Source: Anderseniella sp039978075
Lineage (GTDB): Bacteria > Pseudomonadota > Alphaproteobacteria > Rhizobiales > Aestuariivirgaceae
DNA: 64,000 nucleotides
Reading direction: 5' to 3'
NCBI GenBank assembly: GCA_039978075.1
Contig: JBDWCA010000015.1
Coordinates: forward strand, 186,001 to 250,000
Shown here: piece after piece, positions 51,662-59,996 of the stretch
How the letters are laid out: each line of letters opens with the position of its first letter
Numbering within the stretch: the first letter of the stretch is position 1
Made by a program: the position numbers and the translations under genes
Notes under the pieces: generated by a model
What the model saw: only the letters and a program-made list of their open reading frames with translations
Database searches by the model: none
What the model was told of the DNA's origin: nothing

Positions 51662-53719
51662 ATGACCACCGTCCATCGCGCCAATGATCCGCTGTTGCAA
51701 CCGTATCAGCTGAAACATCTGACTTTGCGCAACCGCTTCATGTCGACAGCTCATGAACCGAATTATCATGACGACGGCCTGCCCAAGGATCGTTACATCC
51801 GGTATCATGAAGAAAAGGCCAGGGGCGGTATTGCGCTGACGATGACGGCCGGCTCTGCAGTCGTTTCACGCGACTCGTCCCCGGTATTCGGCAACCTTCA
51901 CGCCTACAGGGACGAGATTGTTCCGTGGCTGAAGCGCCTGGCCGATGCCTGCCATGAACACGGCTCAGCCTGCATGATCCAGTTGACTCATCTCGGGCGG
52001 AGAACCGTATGGAACGGCGCCGACTGGCTGCCAGTCGTATCACCCAGCAATGTACGTGAACCGGCGCACCGGGCGTTTCCCAAAATCGTGGAAGACTGGG
52101 ATATGGACCGAATTGTCCGCGATTACGCCGACGCGGCCGAGCGGGTGAAGGAGGCCGGTCTCGATGGCTTCGAACTGGAATGCTACGGCCATCTCCTGGA
52201 CAGCTTCTGGTCTCCGGCCATTAACGACCGTGATGATGAACATGGCGGTTCACTGGATAATCGGCTGCGCTTTACCCGTCGCGTACTGGACGCCATTCGT
52301 GATCGGGTTGGCCCGGACTACATTGTCGGGCTTCGCATGGTGGCCGATGAGGACCGGGAAAAGGGCCTCTCCCGCGAAGAAGGCCTGGAGATTTGCCGGC
52401 GCATGATCGACACCGGACAGGTCGACTTCCTCAACATTATTCGGGGCCACGTTGATCATGACGGTCCCTTGTCGCGGGTTATTCCGGTCACCGGCATGGC
52501 GTCGGCCCCTCACCTCGACTTTGCCGGTCAGGTCCGCACAGAAACCAAGTTTCCGGTATTCCACGCAGCGCGCATCACCGATGTCGCGACAGCACGGCAC
52601 GCGGTTGCGGAAGGCAAGCTGGATATGGTTGGCATGACACGGGCTCATATCGCAGACCCTCACATCGCCAGCAAGGTGGCGGAAGGCCGCGAAGACGAAG
52701 TGCGCCCCTGCGTCGGTGCAACTTATTGCCTGGACCGCATATACGAAGGCCGCGCCACTACCTGTGTTCACAACGCGGCAACCGGCCGTGAGGCCACCAT
52801 GCCCCACACCATCCCAAAGATCACAGGCAAGCAGCGCCATGTCGTCGTGGTTGGCGCCGGTCCGGCAGGCCTGGAAGCAGCCCGCGTCTCAGCCGAGCGC
52901 GGTCATCGGGTAACGCTCGTGGAAGCAGCACCTGATGCAGGCGGTCAGATCCGGTTGGCTGCCCAGGTCAAACGCCGCTCAGAACTCATCGGCATCGTGG
53001 ACTGGCGCGTCTCTCAATTGCAACGGCTCGGTGTCGAAGTTCGCTATAACACTTACGCGGAATCCGGCGACGTAACCGCTCTTGACCCCGATGTCGTCAT
53101 CATCGCGACCGGTGGATTACCGCGCGAAGATGCAATTGCCGAGGGCGGAGACCTGGCCACTTCAAGCTGGGATGTCATTTCCGGTGATGCAAGCGTCGGC
53201 GAGGACATCCTGATGTATGACGACAACGGCGCCCATCCGGGCATGGCGGCAACCGAATCCATTGTGGCACGAGGTGCAAAACTGGAAGTCGTCACGCCAG
53301 AGCGCATGTTCGCACCGGAAATCGGCGGTCTTAACCTGGTGCCGTACATCGAAAAACTGCAGGGCCACGGTACTGTCATCACCACCATGACGCGCGTGCA
53401 TTCCCTCAAGCGTGAGGGCAACAAAATCGCAGCCACTCTGACCAGCCCATACAATGAAGCATTGGTCGGTGAACGTCTGGTGGACCAGGTGGTGGTCGAA
53501 TATGCTACAGCCCCAATGGACGAATTGTATTTCGCCCTCAAACCAGATTCCAGCAATGGTGGTGAAATGGACTATGACGCACTGGTGACAGGGCAAACCC
53601 AGCAGGTGGTGCGCAATGAAGCTGGAAGTTTCCAATTGTTTCGCATCGGCGATGCCGTAGCCGCACGCAACATTCATGCCGCCATTTATGATGCCCTGCG
53701 CCTCTGCAAGGACCTGTGA
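51662..53719 (+). CDS. Old-yellow-enzyme-type flavin oxidoreductase with FAD/NAD domain (685 aa)
   Basis: An N-terminal TIM barrel binding FMN (about 1-340; LRNRFMSTAHEPN, HLGRRTVWNGADW, DGFELECYGHLLDSFWSP) is joined to a C-terminal FAD/NAD(P) module (VVVVGAGPAGLEAARV at about 393-408). This is the trimethylamine dehydrogenase / dienoyl-CoA reductase layout; the subgroup resembles N-methylproline (stachydrine) demethylases of rhizobia. The [4Fe-4S] site has Cys350, Cys356 and Cys368, but position 353 is Ala where TMADH has its second Cys. GGGAGC lies 7 nt before the ATG. Substrate probably an N-methylated amine or amino acid. Confidence 0.86.
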   Translation: MTTVHRANDPLLQPYQLKHLTLRNRFMSTAHEPNYHDDGLPKDRYIRYHEEKARGGIALTMTAGSAVVSRDSSPVFGNLHAYRDEIVPWLKRLADACHEHGSACMIQLTHLGRRTVWNGADWLPVVSPSNVREPAHRAFPKIVEDWDMDRIVRDYADAAERVKEAGLDGFELECYGHLLDSFWSPAINDRDDEHGGSLDNRLRFTRRVLDAIRDRVGPDYIVGLRMVADEDREKGLSREEGLEICRRMIDTGQVDFLNIIRGHVDHDGPLSRVIPVTGMASAPHLDFAGQVRTETKFPVFHAARITDVATARHAVAEGKLDMVGMTRAHIADPHIASKVAEGREDEVRPCVGATYCLDRIYEGRATTCVHNAATGREATMPHTIPKITGKQRHVVVVGAGPAGLEAARVSAERGHRVTLVEAAPDAGGQIRLAAQVKRRSELIGIVDWRVSQLQRLGVEVRYNTYAESGDVTALDPDVVIIATGGLPREDAIAEGGDLATSSWDVISGDASVGEDILMYDDNGAHPGMAATESIVARGAKLEVVTPERMFAPEIGGLNLVPYIEKLQGHGTVITTMTRVHSLKREGNKIAATLTSPYNEALVGERLVDQVVVEYATAPMDELYFALKPDSSNGGEMDYDALVTGQTQQVVRNEAGSFQLFRIGDAVAARNIHAAIYDALRLCKDL

Positions 53720-54234
53720 ACGGCACACAAACCAGGGTCAGGCCCCTGGTTGACGAGGCTTATCCACCGGTCGTGGTGGATAAGCTGTGCAAAACCCAGG
53801 TGCATCTTGCACATCGGGAGTTTCCGGCAAATACTGTTTTCATCAGCGGACGGGAAGGCAACTGACCGGAAGCTGGCGGGGACCGGAAAACCTTGATTTT
53901 CTTTGGGAAATCGGCGTGTATCTGGAAACTGGTTGCCGGGCCTGCCGGACCGGACATATAGCGCCTCACGGCTGCTTGTGGATGGATCGGACCGGGACTG
54001 GCAATAGAGGAAACGCGCAAGTGGGCAACCGCTTTGCGCGTTTTCTTCATTTTGGAGGTCGAACAGCTTATCCTCGCTTCGCTCGGGCCGTTCTCCGGCC
54101 CTGAACAACCACGGTGATGTATTCCACCCCGAGGCACGAAGTGCCGAGGCAAGGCCGACCGGCCGTCGCACGAAGTGCGCCCCAGAGGAGCGCAGCCGCA
54201 GGCTGCTGGCGTGAGCGGCATCACCTAAATCAAA
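53720..54234. repeat. Palindrome-dense intergenic block
   Basis: 515 bp between convergent gene ends, no credible gene. Seen: ACCAGGG/CCCTGGT (53731-53750); GCTTATCCACC (53758-53768) with GGTGGATAAGC (53775-53785), perfect; AACGCGCAA/TTGCGCGTT (54012-54042) followed by T-rich DNA; GGGCCG/CGGCCC (54085-54101); GGCACGAAGTGCC (54133-54145); CGCACGAAGTGCG (54167-54179); GCAGCC/GGCTGC (54192-54206). GGTGATG (54113-54119) pairs with CATCACC (54219-54225) to enclose the last three. GGATAAGCTGT (53778-53788) pairs with ACAGCTTATCC (54064-54074) across 275 bp. It may be a REP-like cluster or a structured RNA. Confidence 0.6.
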
Positions 54235-54262
54235 AACCCCGCATTCCTGAGAATGCGGGGTT
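54235..54262 (-). terminator. Rho-independent terminator (TadG/VWA gene; bidirectional)
   Basis: AACCCCGCATTC (54235-54246), loop CTGA, GAATGCGGGGTT (54251-54262): a perfect 12-bp stem. On the minus strand it is followed by TTTGAT; on the plus strand by CTTTGTTT. It lies 50 bp beyond the TadG-like stop codon. Confidence 0.85.
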
Positions 54263-54311
54263 CTTTGTTTGACGCCTCGTTTTTCGAGGTCTGTCTTTCC
54301 TGTTTTGTTGC

Positions 54312-55838
54312 TTACTGGCTCAGATGCAGTTTGCGCAATTCGTCGGCAATCTGCTGGAAGTTCTGGACCAGAGCCGCATTTGACGGCGGATCAAAGTACT
54401 TTTCCGGATCCGATGCACAGTTCTTGATCAGGTTGCGTTGTGTCTGGCTCGGTACGTTATAGGCAAACGAGTAACTCACAATACCGGCGTTCTTCACGTT
54501 GTTGCAGGCACGCGACAGCAACGAGTTCTGCTGCGATATGGCTGTCCAGTAATTGGACGAACCCAGACGCCGCTGATCCAGAAAACCATATGCGGTGTAG
54601 GTTGAATCGTTGTGGTTGTTTTCCGTGTTGAACGTGTTCTCACCATCGGTCAGCAGAACCATTGCCTTGGTGATGTCCTCATCAGAGTACTCAACACCTT
54701 CGGTGAAAGGTTCACCCGGCGAAATAACGCGCAAGCCCCAGCCAACACCTTCGGCAACGTGCGTATAGCCACTAGCCTTCATGTTGTTGATTGTCGTCAA
54801 CACCGGCGCCTTGACATTGGTCAGGGACTGGATCGGCTGGATGTTGCAACCTTCATCGGGTCCACGTGATGTGGTGTTCACGTTCGCGTTGTTATACTTT
54901 CCCTGATGCCGCTGCCGTCTGTCCAGATTGTTGGTGCGGCTGTCATTGAGATAGCTGTTGTAGTAATAGTTCCTGTCACCACTGATATTGAAGTAGGCCC
55001 GGCTGGTATTGTTACCAGGCTCATCCGGCGCAAATGCCGGTGGGAACAACGTGTCTCCATTACCTGCAACCGGCAGGTCATCATCAACCGACCTGTTGCC
55101 GGCACGTGACTCCACGCAGCCTGTCCATGACCGGTTGCGGATTTTCGTCCAGGCACGCCAGTTATGCCAGCTGCCGCTGAGGAAGTTGTCTTTCGACAGA
55201 TCATTGGCACCGGTGGTATCGACCCAATAGGCGTTAGACTTGTCGGGACCAACATTCACGAACTGCGAAAACGGCACTACACCGATTTTCAGCGTATCAG
55301 CGACTTCACGTGGGCCAAACAGGATTTCGACAAAATCATGGGCAGCCACCTTCAAGGTAGACAACCTGCTCTGCGATCCCATTGAACCGGTGTTGTCGAA
55401 TACCAGCACGACTTCCAGGCCAGTGGCTTCCTTGGTTACTTCCGAAGACGCGGAAATCCGTGTCGTATCGAAGCCTGCAACCTTGGTCAGGTAATTGTTG
55501 ACCGTCACCGATCCTTCAACCTTCAAGCCGCTGTCGTTGACAGTCAGTTCCATTGACGGCGTACCGGCGTTTGCAGGCGTGCCAAAGTTTGAATGGAAAT
55601 AATCTTTCGCGATACGTTCAAGATCTGAGTTGGACATATTGGCTTCACGTCCGGCAGCCAGCGCCGCAGAATCAACAGCGGCCTGCAGGCGAGCCTGCAC
55701 GGATACTGCATTGCCATAGTCAACGGCCACACCGGCGGCCATAATGAGGGGTATAGCAGCAAGGCCGAGAACCGGTGCGAGTGCGCCGGACACATCTTTG
55801 CCAAACCGAGGCAGTTTAGACTTCAAGCCAAACATCAT
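54312..55838 (-). CDS. TadG-like protein with VWA domain (508 aa)
   Basis: N-terminal TadE/G segment with one membrane helix (GALAPVLGLAAIPLIMAAGVAVDYG) and QARLQAAVDSAALAAGREA, then a beta region and a VWA domain starting at LEVVLVFDNTGSMGSQSRL, where the metal-site motif is DNTGS. A later ITKAMVLLTDGENTFNTENN strand and the final VQNFQQIADELRKLHLS helix fit a complete VWA. Tad pilus operons contain such TadG proteins, but no tadA-C genes are here. It is the second TadG-like gene in the window (the other, at 30302, lacks VWA). Confidence 0.85.
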   Translation of the reverse strand: MMFGLKSKLPRFGKDVSGALAPVLGLAAIPLIMAAGVAVDYGNAVSVQARLQAAVDSAALAAGREANMSNSDLERIAKDYFHSNFGTPANAGTPSMELTVNDSGLKVEGSVTVNNYLTKVAGFDTTRISASSEVTKEATGLEVVLVFDNTGSMGSQSRLSTLKVAAHDFVEILFGPREVADTLKIGVVPFSQFVNVGPDKSNAYWVDTTGANDLSKDNFLSGSWHNWRAWTKIRNRSWTGCVESRAGNRSVDDDLPVAGNGDTLFPPAFAPDEPGNNTSRAYFNISGDRNYYYNSYLNDSRTNNLDRRQRHQGKYNNANVNTTSRGPDEGCNIQPIQSLTNVKAPVLTTINNMKASGYTHVAEGVGWGLRVISPGEPFTEGVEYSDEDITKAMVLLTDGENTFNTENNHNDSTYTAYGFLDQRRLGSSNYWTAISQQNSLLSRACNNVKNAGIVSYSFAYNVPSQTQRNLIKNCASDPEKYFDPPSNAALVQNFQQIADELRKLHLSQ

Positions 55839-56175
55839 TTAATCTCCCGTATTCCACCCTGGATTTGTCGCCTTCCAGGGCAGGTTGTGCTGAGGGGCAG
55901 TCAACTTCAGCAGTAAATTTCGATGACGCTTTGTATCAGACGGGGAAAAATTGTGGTCAAATTGAATGATTGACGGCTAACAAAAGCTGAATCATTCCAA
56001 TGGCTTTTGCATTAAACTCGAGCCTGCAGGTTTACCATCATCAACGGCGACACATGAAATTCAGCAGAATTTTGCACTGGATCAAATTAACGAAGTGCCA
56101 CTGTGGCAGACTTTGAAAATGTGGCAGACTTGGAAAGAGCTACCGCGGCAGATGTGCAAGATCAGGAAAACACCG
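55839..56175. other. Divergent intergenic region with dyad and direct repeats
   Basis: 337 bp between the TadG/VWA gene (minus) and the MBL gene (plus). It holds GAATGATT (55964-55971) and AATCATTC (55990-55997), an 8-bp dyad with 18-nt spacer, and the direct-repeat array at 56096-56136 described separately. The centre is AT-rich and should contain both promoters. Confidence 0.5.
56096..56136 (+). promoter_or_regulatory. GTGGCAGACTT direct-repeat array upstream of the MBL gene
   Basis: TGCCAC-T-GTGGCA (56096-56108) is a perfect 13-bp palindrome. Its right arm begins an 18-bp tandem unit: TGTGGCAGACTTTGAAA (56102-56118) and TGTGGCAGACTTGGAAA (56120-56136) differ at one base. The array ends 39 bp before the MBL ATG, an expected place for an operator. 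Confidence 0.6.
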
Positions 56176-57042
56176 ATGACGAACCCTAAAGTGCAAGCGT
56201 TTTTTGACGAACCAACCAATACGGCGAGCTATGTGGTATCCGATTCCGAGACCAAAGCATGTGCGATTGTGGACAGCGTGCTGGATTTTGATGCAGCAGC
56301 GGGCCGGACATCCACCACATCGGCTGATCAGATCATCGCATACGTGCAAGACAACGATCTGACCTGCGAATGGCTGCTCGAAACCCATGTCCACGCAGAC
56401 CATCTGTCAGCCGCACCCTATATTCAGCAACACCTCGGCGGCAAGCTGGCCATTGGCGCCGGCATCACCCAGATACAGGACGTGTTCGGCAAAATTTTCA
56501 ATGCCGGGACCGAATTCGAGCGCGATGGGTCGCAATTCGACCGGTTGTTGAAGGATCAGGACGAGTTCGCCATCGGCGCCCTGTCTGTAAACGCCATGCA
56601 CACGCCCGGCCATACACCGGCCTGCATGACCTATATAGTCGGCGACTGCGCATTTGTGGGCGACACCCTTTTCATGCCCGACTTTGGCACCGCGCGGGCA
56701 GATTTTCCCGGCGGCGACGCAAGACTGCTCTATCGTTCGATCCGCAAGGTGCTGTCATTGCCGTCGGAAACCAAACTATATATGTGCCATGACTACAAGG
56801 CACCCGGACGTGATGAGTATGCCTGGCAAACGACGGTTGCTGAGGAATGCGCCAATAATGTGCATGTCCATGACGGCGTGAGTGAGGACGAGTTCGTCGC
56901 CATGCGCGAAGCCCGCGACGCCCAGCTGGGCATGCCCAAGCTGATTGTGCCCTCCATCCAGGTCAACATGAGAGCCGGCAACATGCCTGAGCCGGACGAC
57001 AACGGCGTTGTCTACCTCAAGACCCCGATAAATCAGCTCTGA
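56176..57042 (+). CDS. MBL-fold hydrolase, persulfide-dioxygenase-like (288 aa)
   Basis: Metallo-beta-lactamase fold with THVHADH (metal ligands), HTPGHTP, and the Asp in VGDTLFMPDFGTARADFPGG, the pattern of ETHE1-type persulfide dioxygenases and the related BLH hydrolases of sulfide-responsive operons. YMCHDYK provides the last His. It would oxidise glutathione persulfide to sulfite with one Fe(II). The ATG at 56176 has AGGAAA 8 nt upstream; an extension to 56095 would cover the direct repeats. No BigR-type regulator is adjacent. Confidence 0.85.
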   Translation: MTNPKVQAFFDEPTNTASYVVSDSETKACAIVDSVLDFDAAAGRTSTTSADQIIAYVQDNDLTCEWLLETHVHADHLSAAPYIQQHLGGKLAIGAGITQIQDVFGKIFNAGTEFERDGSQFDRLLKDQDEFAIGALSVNAMHTPGHTPACMTYIVGDCAFVGDTLFMPDFGTARADFPGGDARLLYRSIRKVLSLPSETKLYMCHDYKAPGRDEYAWQTTVAEECANNVHVHDGVSEDEFVAMREARDAQLGMPKLIVPSIQVNMRAGNMPEPDDNGVVYLKTPINQL

Positions 57043-57051
57043 CCCAGGTCT

Positions 57052-58425
57052 TCAACTAAGTACCTTTCCCGGGTTCATCAGGTTGTCCGGATCGAGCGCC
57101 TGCTTGATTGCACGCGCCATTGCCAGTTTGACCGGATCGCCATGCGCTACAAGCGCCTGCATTTTTTCAAGCCCGATACCGTGTTCAGCCGAAAACGACC
57201 CGCCACTCTCTTTCAGCCCCGAGAACACCGCAGCATCCACGCATGCCTTGTCCAACCGGACGCCTCGCGGCGGCGATACGGTGATGTGCAGGTTGCCGTC
57301 TCCCAGATGTCCCATGCAGCTGAAGCGCGCATCTGCCGTAATGGCTTTCAACTTCTCTTCCAGATCGCACACATACTGATCCAGCGTATTGAGCGGCACT
57401 GAAACATCATACCAGTAGCCTCCAGGCCAACGCCTCTCAACAGCCCAGCTTTCTTCCCTGATACGCCAGAAGTCGGATACCTGGCGATCATTTTGAGCAA
57501 TGACCGCATGCTCTGCCGTGCCGCTTTCCATAAGCGGCAGCAGTGAATCCTGCTGGGCGGCCTGCGCGTCTGATTGGGTTTTCCCGGCGTGTTCGAACAG
57601 CACAAGAACCTGACCCGGGAACGAGGCAACCAGGTCAGCCAACCCCTGGTCCTGCGCAACGGTTTCAGCATAGGCCCGCCACATGATCTCCGCTCTCAAC
57701 AGCGCGCCTAGCGCTTGCAGACCGTGAAAAGCCTCAACGGCAGCAGCAGCGCTCGCGAACGAAACAAGCGCTGTCGACGTGGCGCCAGGCAACGGCTCCA
57801 GCTTGAGCACCGCACCCGTAACAATGCCAAGGCGTCCCTCCGCTCCCACCAGCACGTGCTTGATGTCGAGCCCTTCATTGGCCTTGCTGACACGGGTCAT
57901 GTCAGACAAAAAGCTGCCGTCGGCCAGCACCGCCTCCAGACCGAGCACCCGGTGACGCATCACGCCGCACCGGAACGCTTCCATGCCGCCGGCATTGGTG
58001 GCAATCATGCCGCCGATTGTAGCGCTGCCGCGGGCGGCCAGATCGATGCCGGGGGTGAGACCGTGTGCCGCGCATGTTTCCTGCACTGCCTGCAGCGTTG
58101 CACCCGCTTCCACGCTGATCGTGCCTGCATCTGCATCCAGCTCCACAATCCGGTTCATCGTCTTAAGGTCAACGATCAGTTGGCCAGGTACTGTTGCAGC
58201 TGCGCCGGCAAGCCCGGTCCTGCCGCCGTGCGGCACGATCGAAACCCTGTGTGCACGGCACAGGTCGACAATAGCGCGAACCTCCTGCGCTGTTGCCGGA
58301 AGCGCCATCACACCGGCCCCTAGATTATCCGGATAAAAACCCGGGTCCAGCGCGTCGACAGCGTCTCCCTGACGCACAGCGCACAGGCTTTCCAGTGCAG
58401 TCAGGAACTCATTGCTCAGTGTCAT
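57052..58425 (-). CDS. FAD-binding oxidase of the GlcD / D-lactate dehydrogenase type (457 aa)
   Basis: FAD-binding type 4 domain (about 40-215: PATAQEVRAIVDLCRAHRVS, PHGGRTGLAGAA, GLTPGIDLAARGSATIGGM) and a C-terminal FAD-oxidase_C cap with WRIREESWAVERRWPGGYWY, CMGHLGDGNLHI and the active-site FSAEHGIGLEK. The family oxidises D-2-hydroxy acids (D-lactate, D-2-hydroxyglutarate, glycolate) and passes electrons to quinone or cytochrome. Converges with the MBL gene at a 9-bp gap and diverges from the P1 peptidase. Confidence 0.9.
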   Translation of the reverse strand: MTLSNEFLTALESLCAVRQGDAVDALDPGFYPDNLGAGVMALPATAQEVRAIVDLCRAHRVSIVPHGGRTGLAGAAATVPGQLIVDLKTMNRIVELDADAGTISVEAGATLQAVQETCAAHGLTPGIDLAARGSATIGGMIATNAGGMEAFRCGVMRHRVLGLEAVLADGSFLSDMTRVSKANEGLDIKHVLVGAEGRLGIVTGAVLKLEPLPGATSTALVSFASAAAAVEAFHGLQALGALLRAEIMWRAYAETVAQDQGLADLVASFPGQVLVLFEHAGKTQSDAQAAQQDSLLPLMESGTAEHAVIAQNDRQVSDFWRIREESWAVERRWPGGYWYDVSVPLNTLDQYVCDLEEKLKAITADARFSCMGHLGDGNLHITVSPPRGVRLDKACVDAAVFSGLKESGGSFSAEHGIGLEKMQALVAHGDPVKLAMARAIKQALDPDNLMNPGKVLS

Positions 58426-58497
58426 GATATCAGCCCTTGTAGCACCGCTTCTCCACAGTCATCATGCCGCCAAACACGCATAACAACCAGAGCCATC

Positions 58498-59583
58498 ATG
58501 ACTTCACAATACTGGGACAAGACACCCGCCGGAAAACGCCGGGCTCGCGGACTGGGCCTGTTGCTGTCGGGCATTCCGGGATCGCACAATGCGATTACCG
58601 ATGTGGCCGGCGTCGAGGTCGGATATACCACCTTGATCGAGGCTGACGGCATCCGCACCGGTGTGACCGGCATACTGCCACGTGGCCGCAGCGGCGCTGA
58701 CATCCCATGCATGGCGGGCACTTACTCACTCAATGGCAATGGCGAAATGACCGGCACCCTATGGATCGAGGAAGCCGGTGAACTGCAGACACCGATCACC
58801 ATCACCAACACGGCGTCGTGCGGTGTCACCCGTGATGCGACGCTGCGCTGGCTGGTGGAGAATGATATTGGCACGGGACAGGACTGGGGCCTGCCTGTTG
58901 CCGCAGAAACCTATGACGGTGAACTCAATGACATCAACGGCTTTCATGTAACCGCCGAACATGCCATGGCGGCGTTGGACAATGCGGCTTCCGGCCCGCT
59001 GGAAATGGGCAGTGTTGGCGGTGGCACCGGCATGATCACTTACGAGTTCAAGGCCGGCTCCGCCAGCGCGTCACGACTGGTCGACACGGGTGCGGCTCAA
59101 TACACCGTCGGCACATTCGTCCAGTCGAATTTCGGTCTGCGGCCCGAACTGACAGTGCTAGGGGTACCGGTAGGCCGCGAGTTGCAAGGCGATGAATGTC
59201 GCTCAAAAGGGTCAGGCTCCATCATTGCCATCATCGCAACAGATGCACCGCTGCTGCCGCACCAATGCAAGCGGTTGGCCCGTCGGGTCCCCCTTGGCCT
59301 GGCGCGCACCGGCACCATTGGCCACAATTCATCCGGCGACATTTTCCTGGCCTTTTCCACTGCCAACTCGCAGGCACTGCAATCCGGCGGTGTCCGTCAT
59401 CTCGACGCTTTGGCAGACAGCGAACTCGACCCCCTGTTCCAGGCTGTTGTGGAAACCGTTGAAGAAGCTGTTCTGGACGCCATGATCGCCAATGAAACAA
59501 TGACTGGCAGGGGCGAACTGACCGTACGCGCCCTGCCCCATGACGGCTTGCTCGAACTGCTCGAAAGGGCCGGCAGGATCTAG
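58498..59583 (+). CDS. P1 family peptidase, DmpA-like L-aminopeptidase (361 aa)
   Basis: Matches DmpA: GVEVGYTTLIE and TGVTGILPRGR near the start, NTASCGVTRDA, GSVGGGTGMITYEFKAG, and the self-cleavage and nucleophile site at Gly240-Ser241 (SGSIIAIIATDAP), where the precursor cuts itself to expose a Ser N-terminal nucleophile. C-terminal blocks GLARTGTIGHNSSGDIFLAF are present. These enzymes cleave N-terminal amino acids or amides, including D-residues. No RBS stands out. It is monocistronic here. Confidence 0.93.
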   Translation: MTSQYWDKTPAGKRRARGLGLLLSGIPGSHNAITDVAGVEVGYTTLIEADGIRTGVTGILPRGRSGADIPCMAGTYSLNGNGEMTGTLWIEEAGELQTPITITNTASCGVTRDATLRWLVENDIGTGQDWGLPVAAETYDGELNDINGFHVTAEHAMAALDNAASGPLEMGSVGGGTGMITYEFKAGSASASRLVDTGAAQYTVGTFVQSNFGLRPELTVLGVPVGRELQGDECRSKGSGSIIAIIATDAPLLPHQCKRLARRVPLGLARTGTIGHNSSGDIFLAFSTANSQALQSGGVRHLDALADSELDPLFQAVVETVEEAVLDAMIANETMTGRGELTVRALPHDGLLELLERAGRI

Positions 59584-59594
59584 ACCCTTTTGTC

Positions 59595-59795
59595 TCAGGC
59601 GTTCTTTGTACCGCAAGTATTGATCCCCAGCAGGCTGTATGGCGGGCACCAGCCTATCGCGGCGGTGAACAGCGGCAGGACGCCGATCCAGCCTGCCCAG
59701 GCAAACTCGCTGGTGCCGAGCAAAGCCCAGGCGATCAGTGCAGCGCCAACAACGGCACGCAGTGCACGATCAATTGTTCCAATATTCCGTTTCAT
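59595..59795 (-). CDS. DUF2892 small inner-membrane protein (66 aa)
   Basis: The N-terminus NIGTIDRALRAVVGAALIAW and the Cys/Pro-containing end WCPPYSLLGINTC are the DUF2892 (YgaP C-terminal-type) pattern: two helices with a Cys that may work with sulfur carriers. It is separate from the P1 gene (11 bp, convergent). It lacks a rhodanese domain. Confidence 0.85.
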   Translation of the reverse strand: MKRNIGTIDRALRAVVGAALIAWALLGTSEFAWAGWIGVLPLFTAAIGWCPPYSLLGINTCGTKNA

Positions 59796-59910
59796 TGAAA
59801 GAACCTCCAGATTCTGGATTCCGGTTGATCCGAAAACACATTCAATAAAATATATGTATATATCTGAAGTTCAAATGATCCAGATCAAGGTCGCGGTCGG
59901 TTGCGGACAA

Positions 59911-59947
59911 AAAAACCTGCAAGCGACTTCACATTGTCGTTTGCAGG
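59911..59947 (-). terminator. Terminator of the ferredoxin reductase transcript
   Basis: On the minus strand CCTGCAAACGAC, loop AATGTGAA, GTCGCTTGCAGG, then six T: a 12-bp stem with one mismatch. It lies 45 bp beyond the stop of the reductase gene and after repeat copy C. Confidence 0.8.
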
Positions 59948-59960
59948 CTTCGCATTGTCA

Positions 59961-59996
59961 GGTTCATGGGTTCTGTTGAACCTATGTTGCTCTAGG
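59961..59996 (-). repeat. Dispersed nested-palindrome element, copy C (short type)
   Basis: On the minus strand it reads CTAGAGCAACATAGG, TTCAACAGAACCC, then ATGAACC. The TAG is the stop of the ferredoxin reductase gene, as in copy B at the MoxR stop. Same layout as copy A. Confidence 0.7.

Noticed and set aside
53758..53785. Replication origin based on two DnaA-box-like sequences
   Set aside because: Only two imperfect boxes, no AT-rich unwinding region and no origin-linked genes nearby.
53760..54224. A 154-codon minus-strand frame with a Cys/Arg-rich product
   Set aside because: It runs through the hairpin cluster, has no ribosome site and biased composition typical of structured non-coding DNA.
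54113..54225. tRNA or tmRNA suggested by the enclosed three-hairpin layout
   Set aside because: Loop sizes are wrong, and there is no T-psi-C or anticodon pattern and no CCA end.
56092..56108. Cobalamin riboswitch suggested by GCCACTG
   Set aside because: The conserved upstream B12 box and helices are absent; the string belongs to the 13-bp palindrome.
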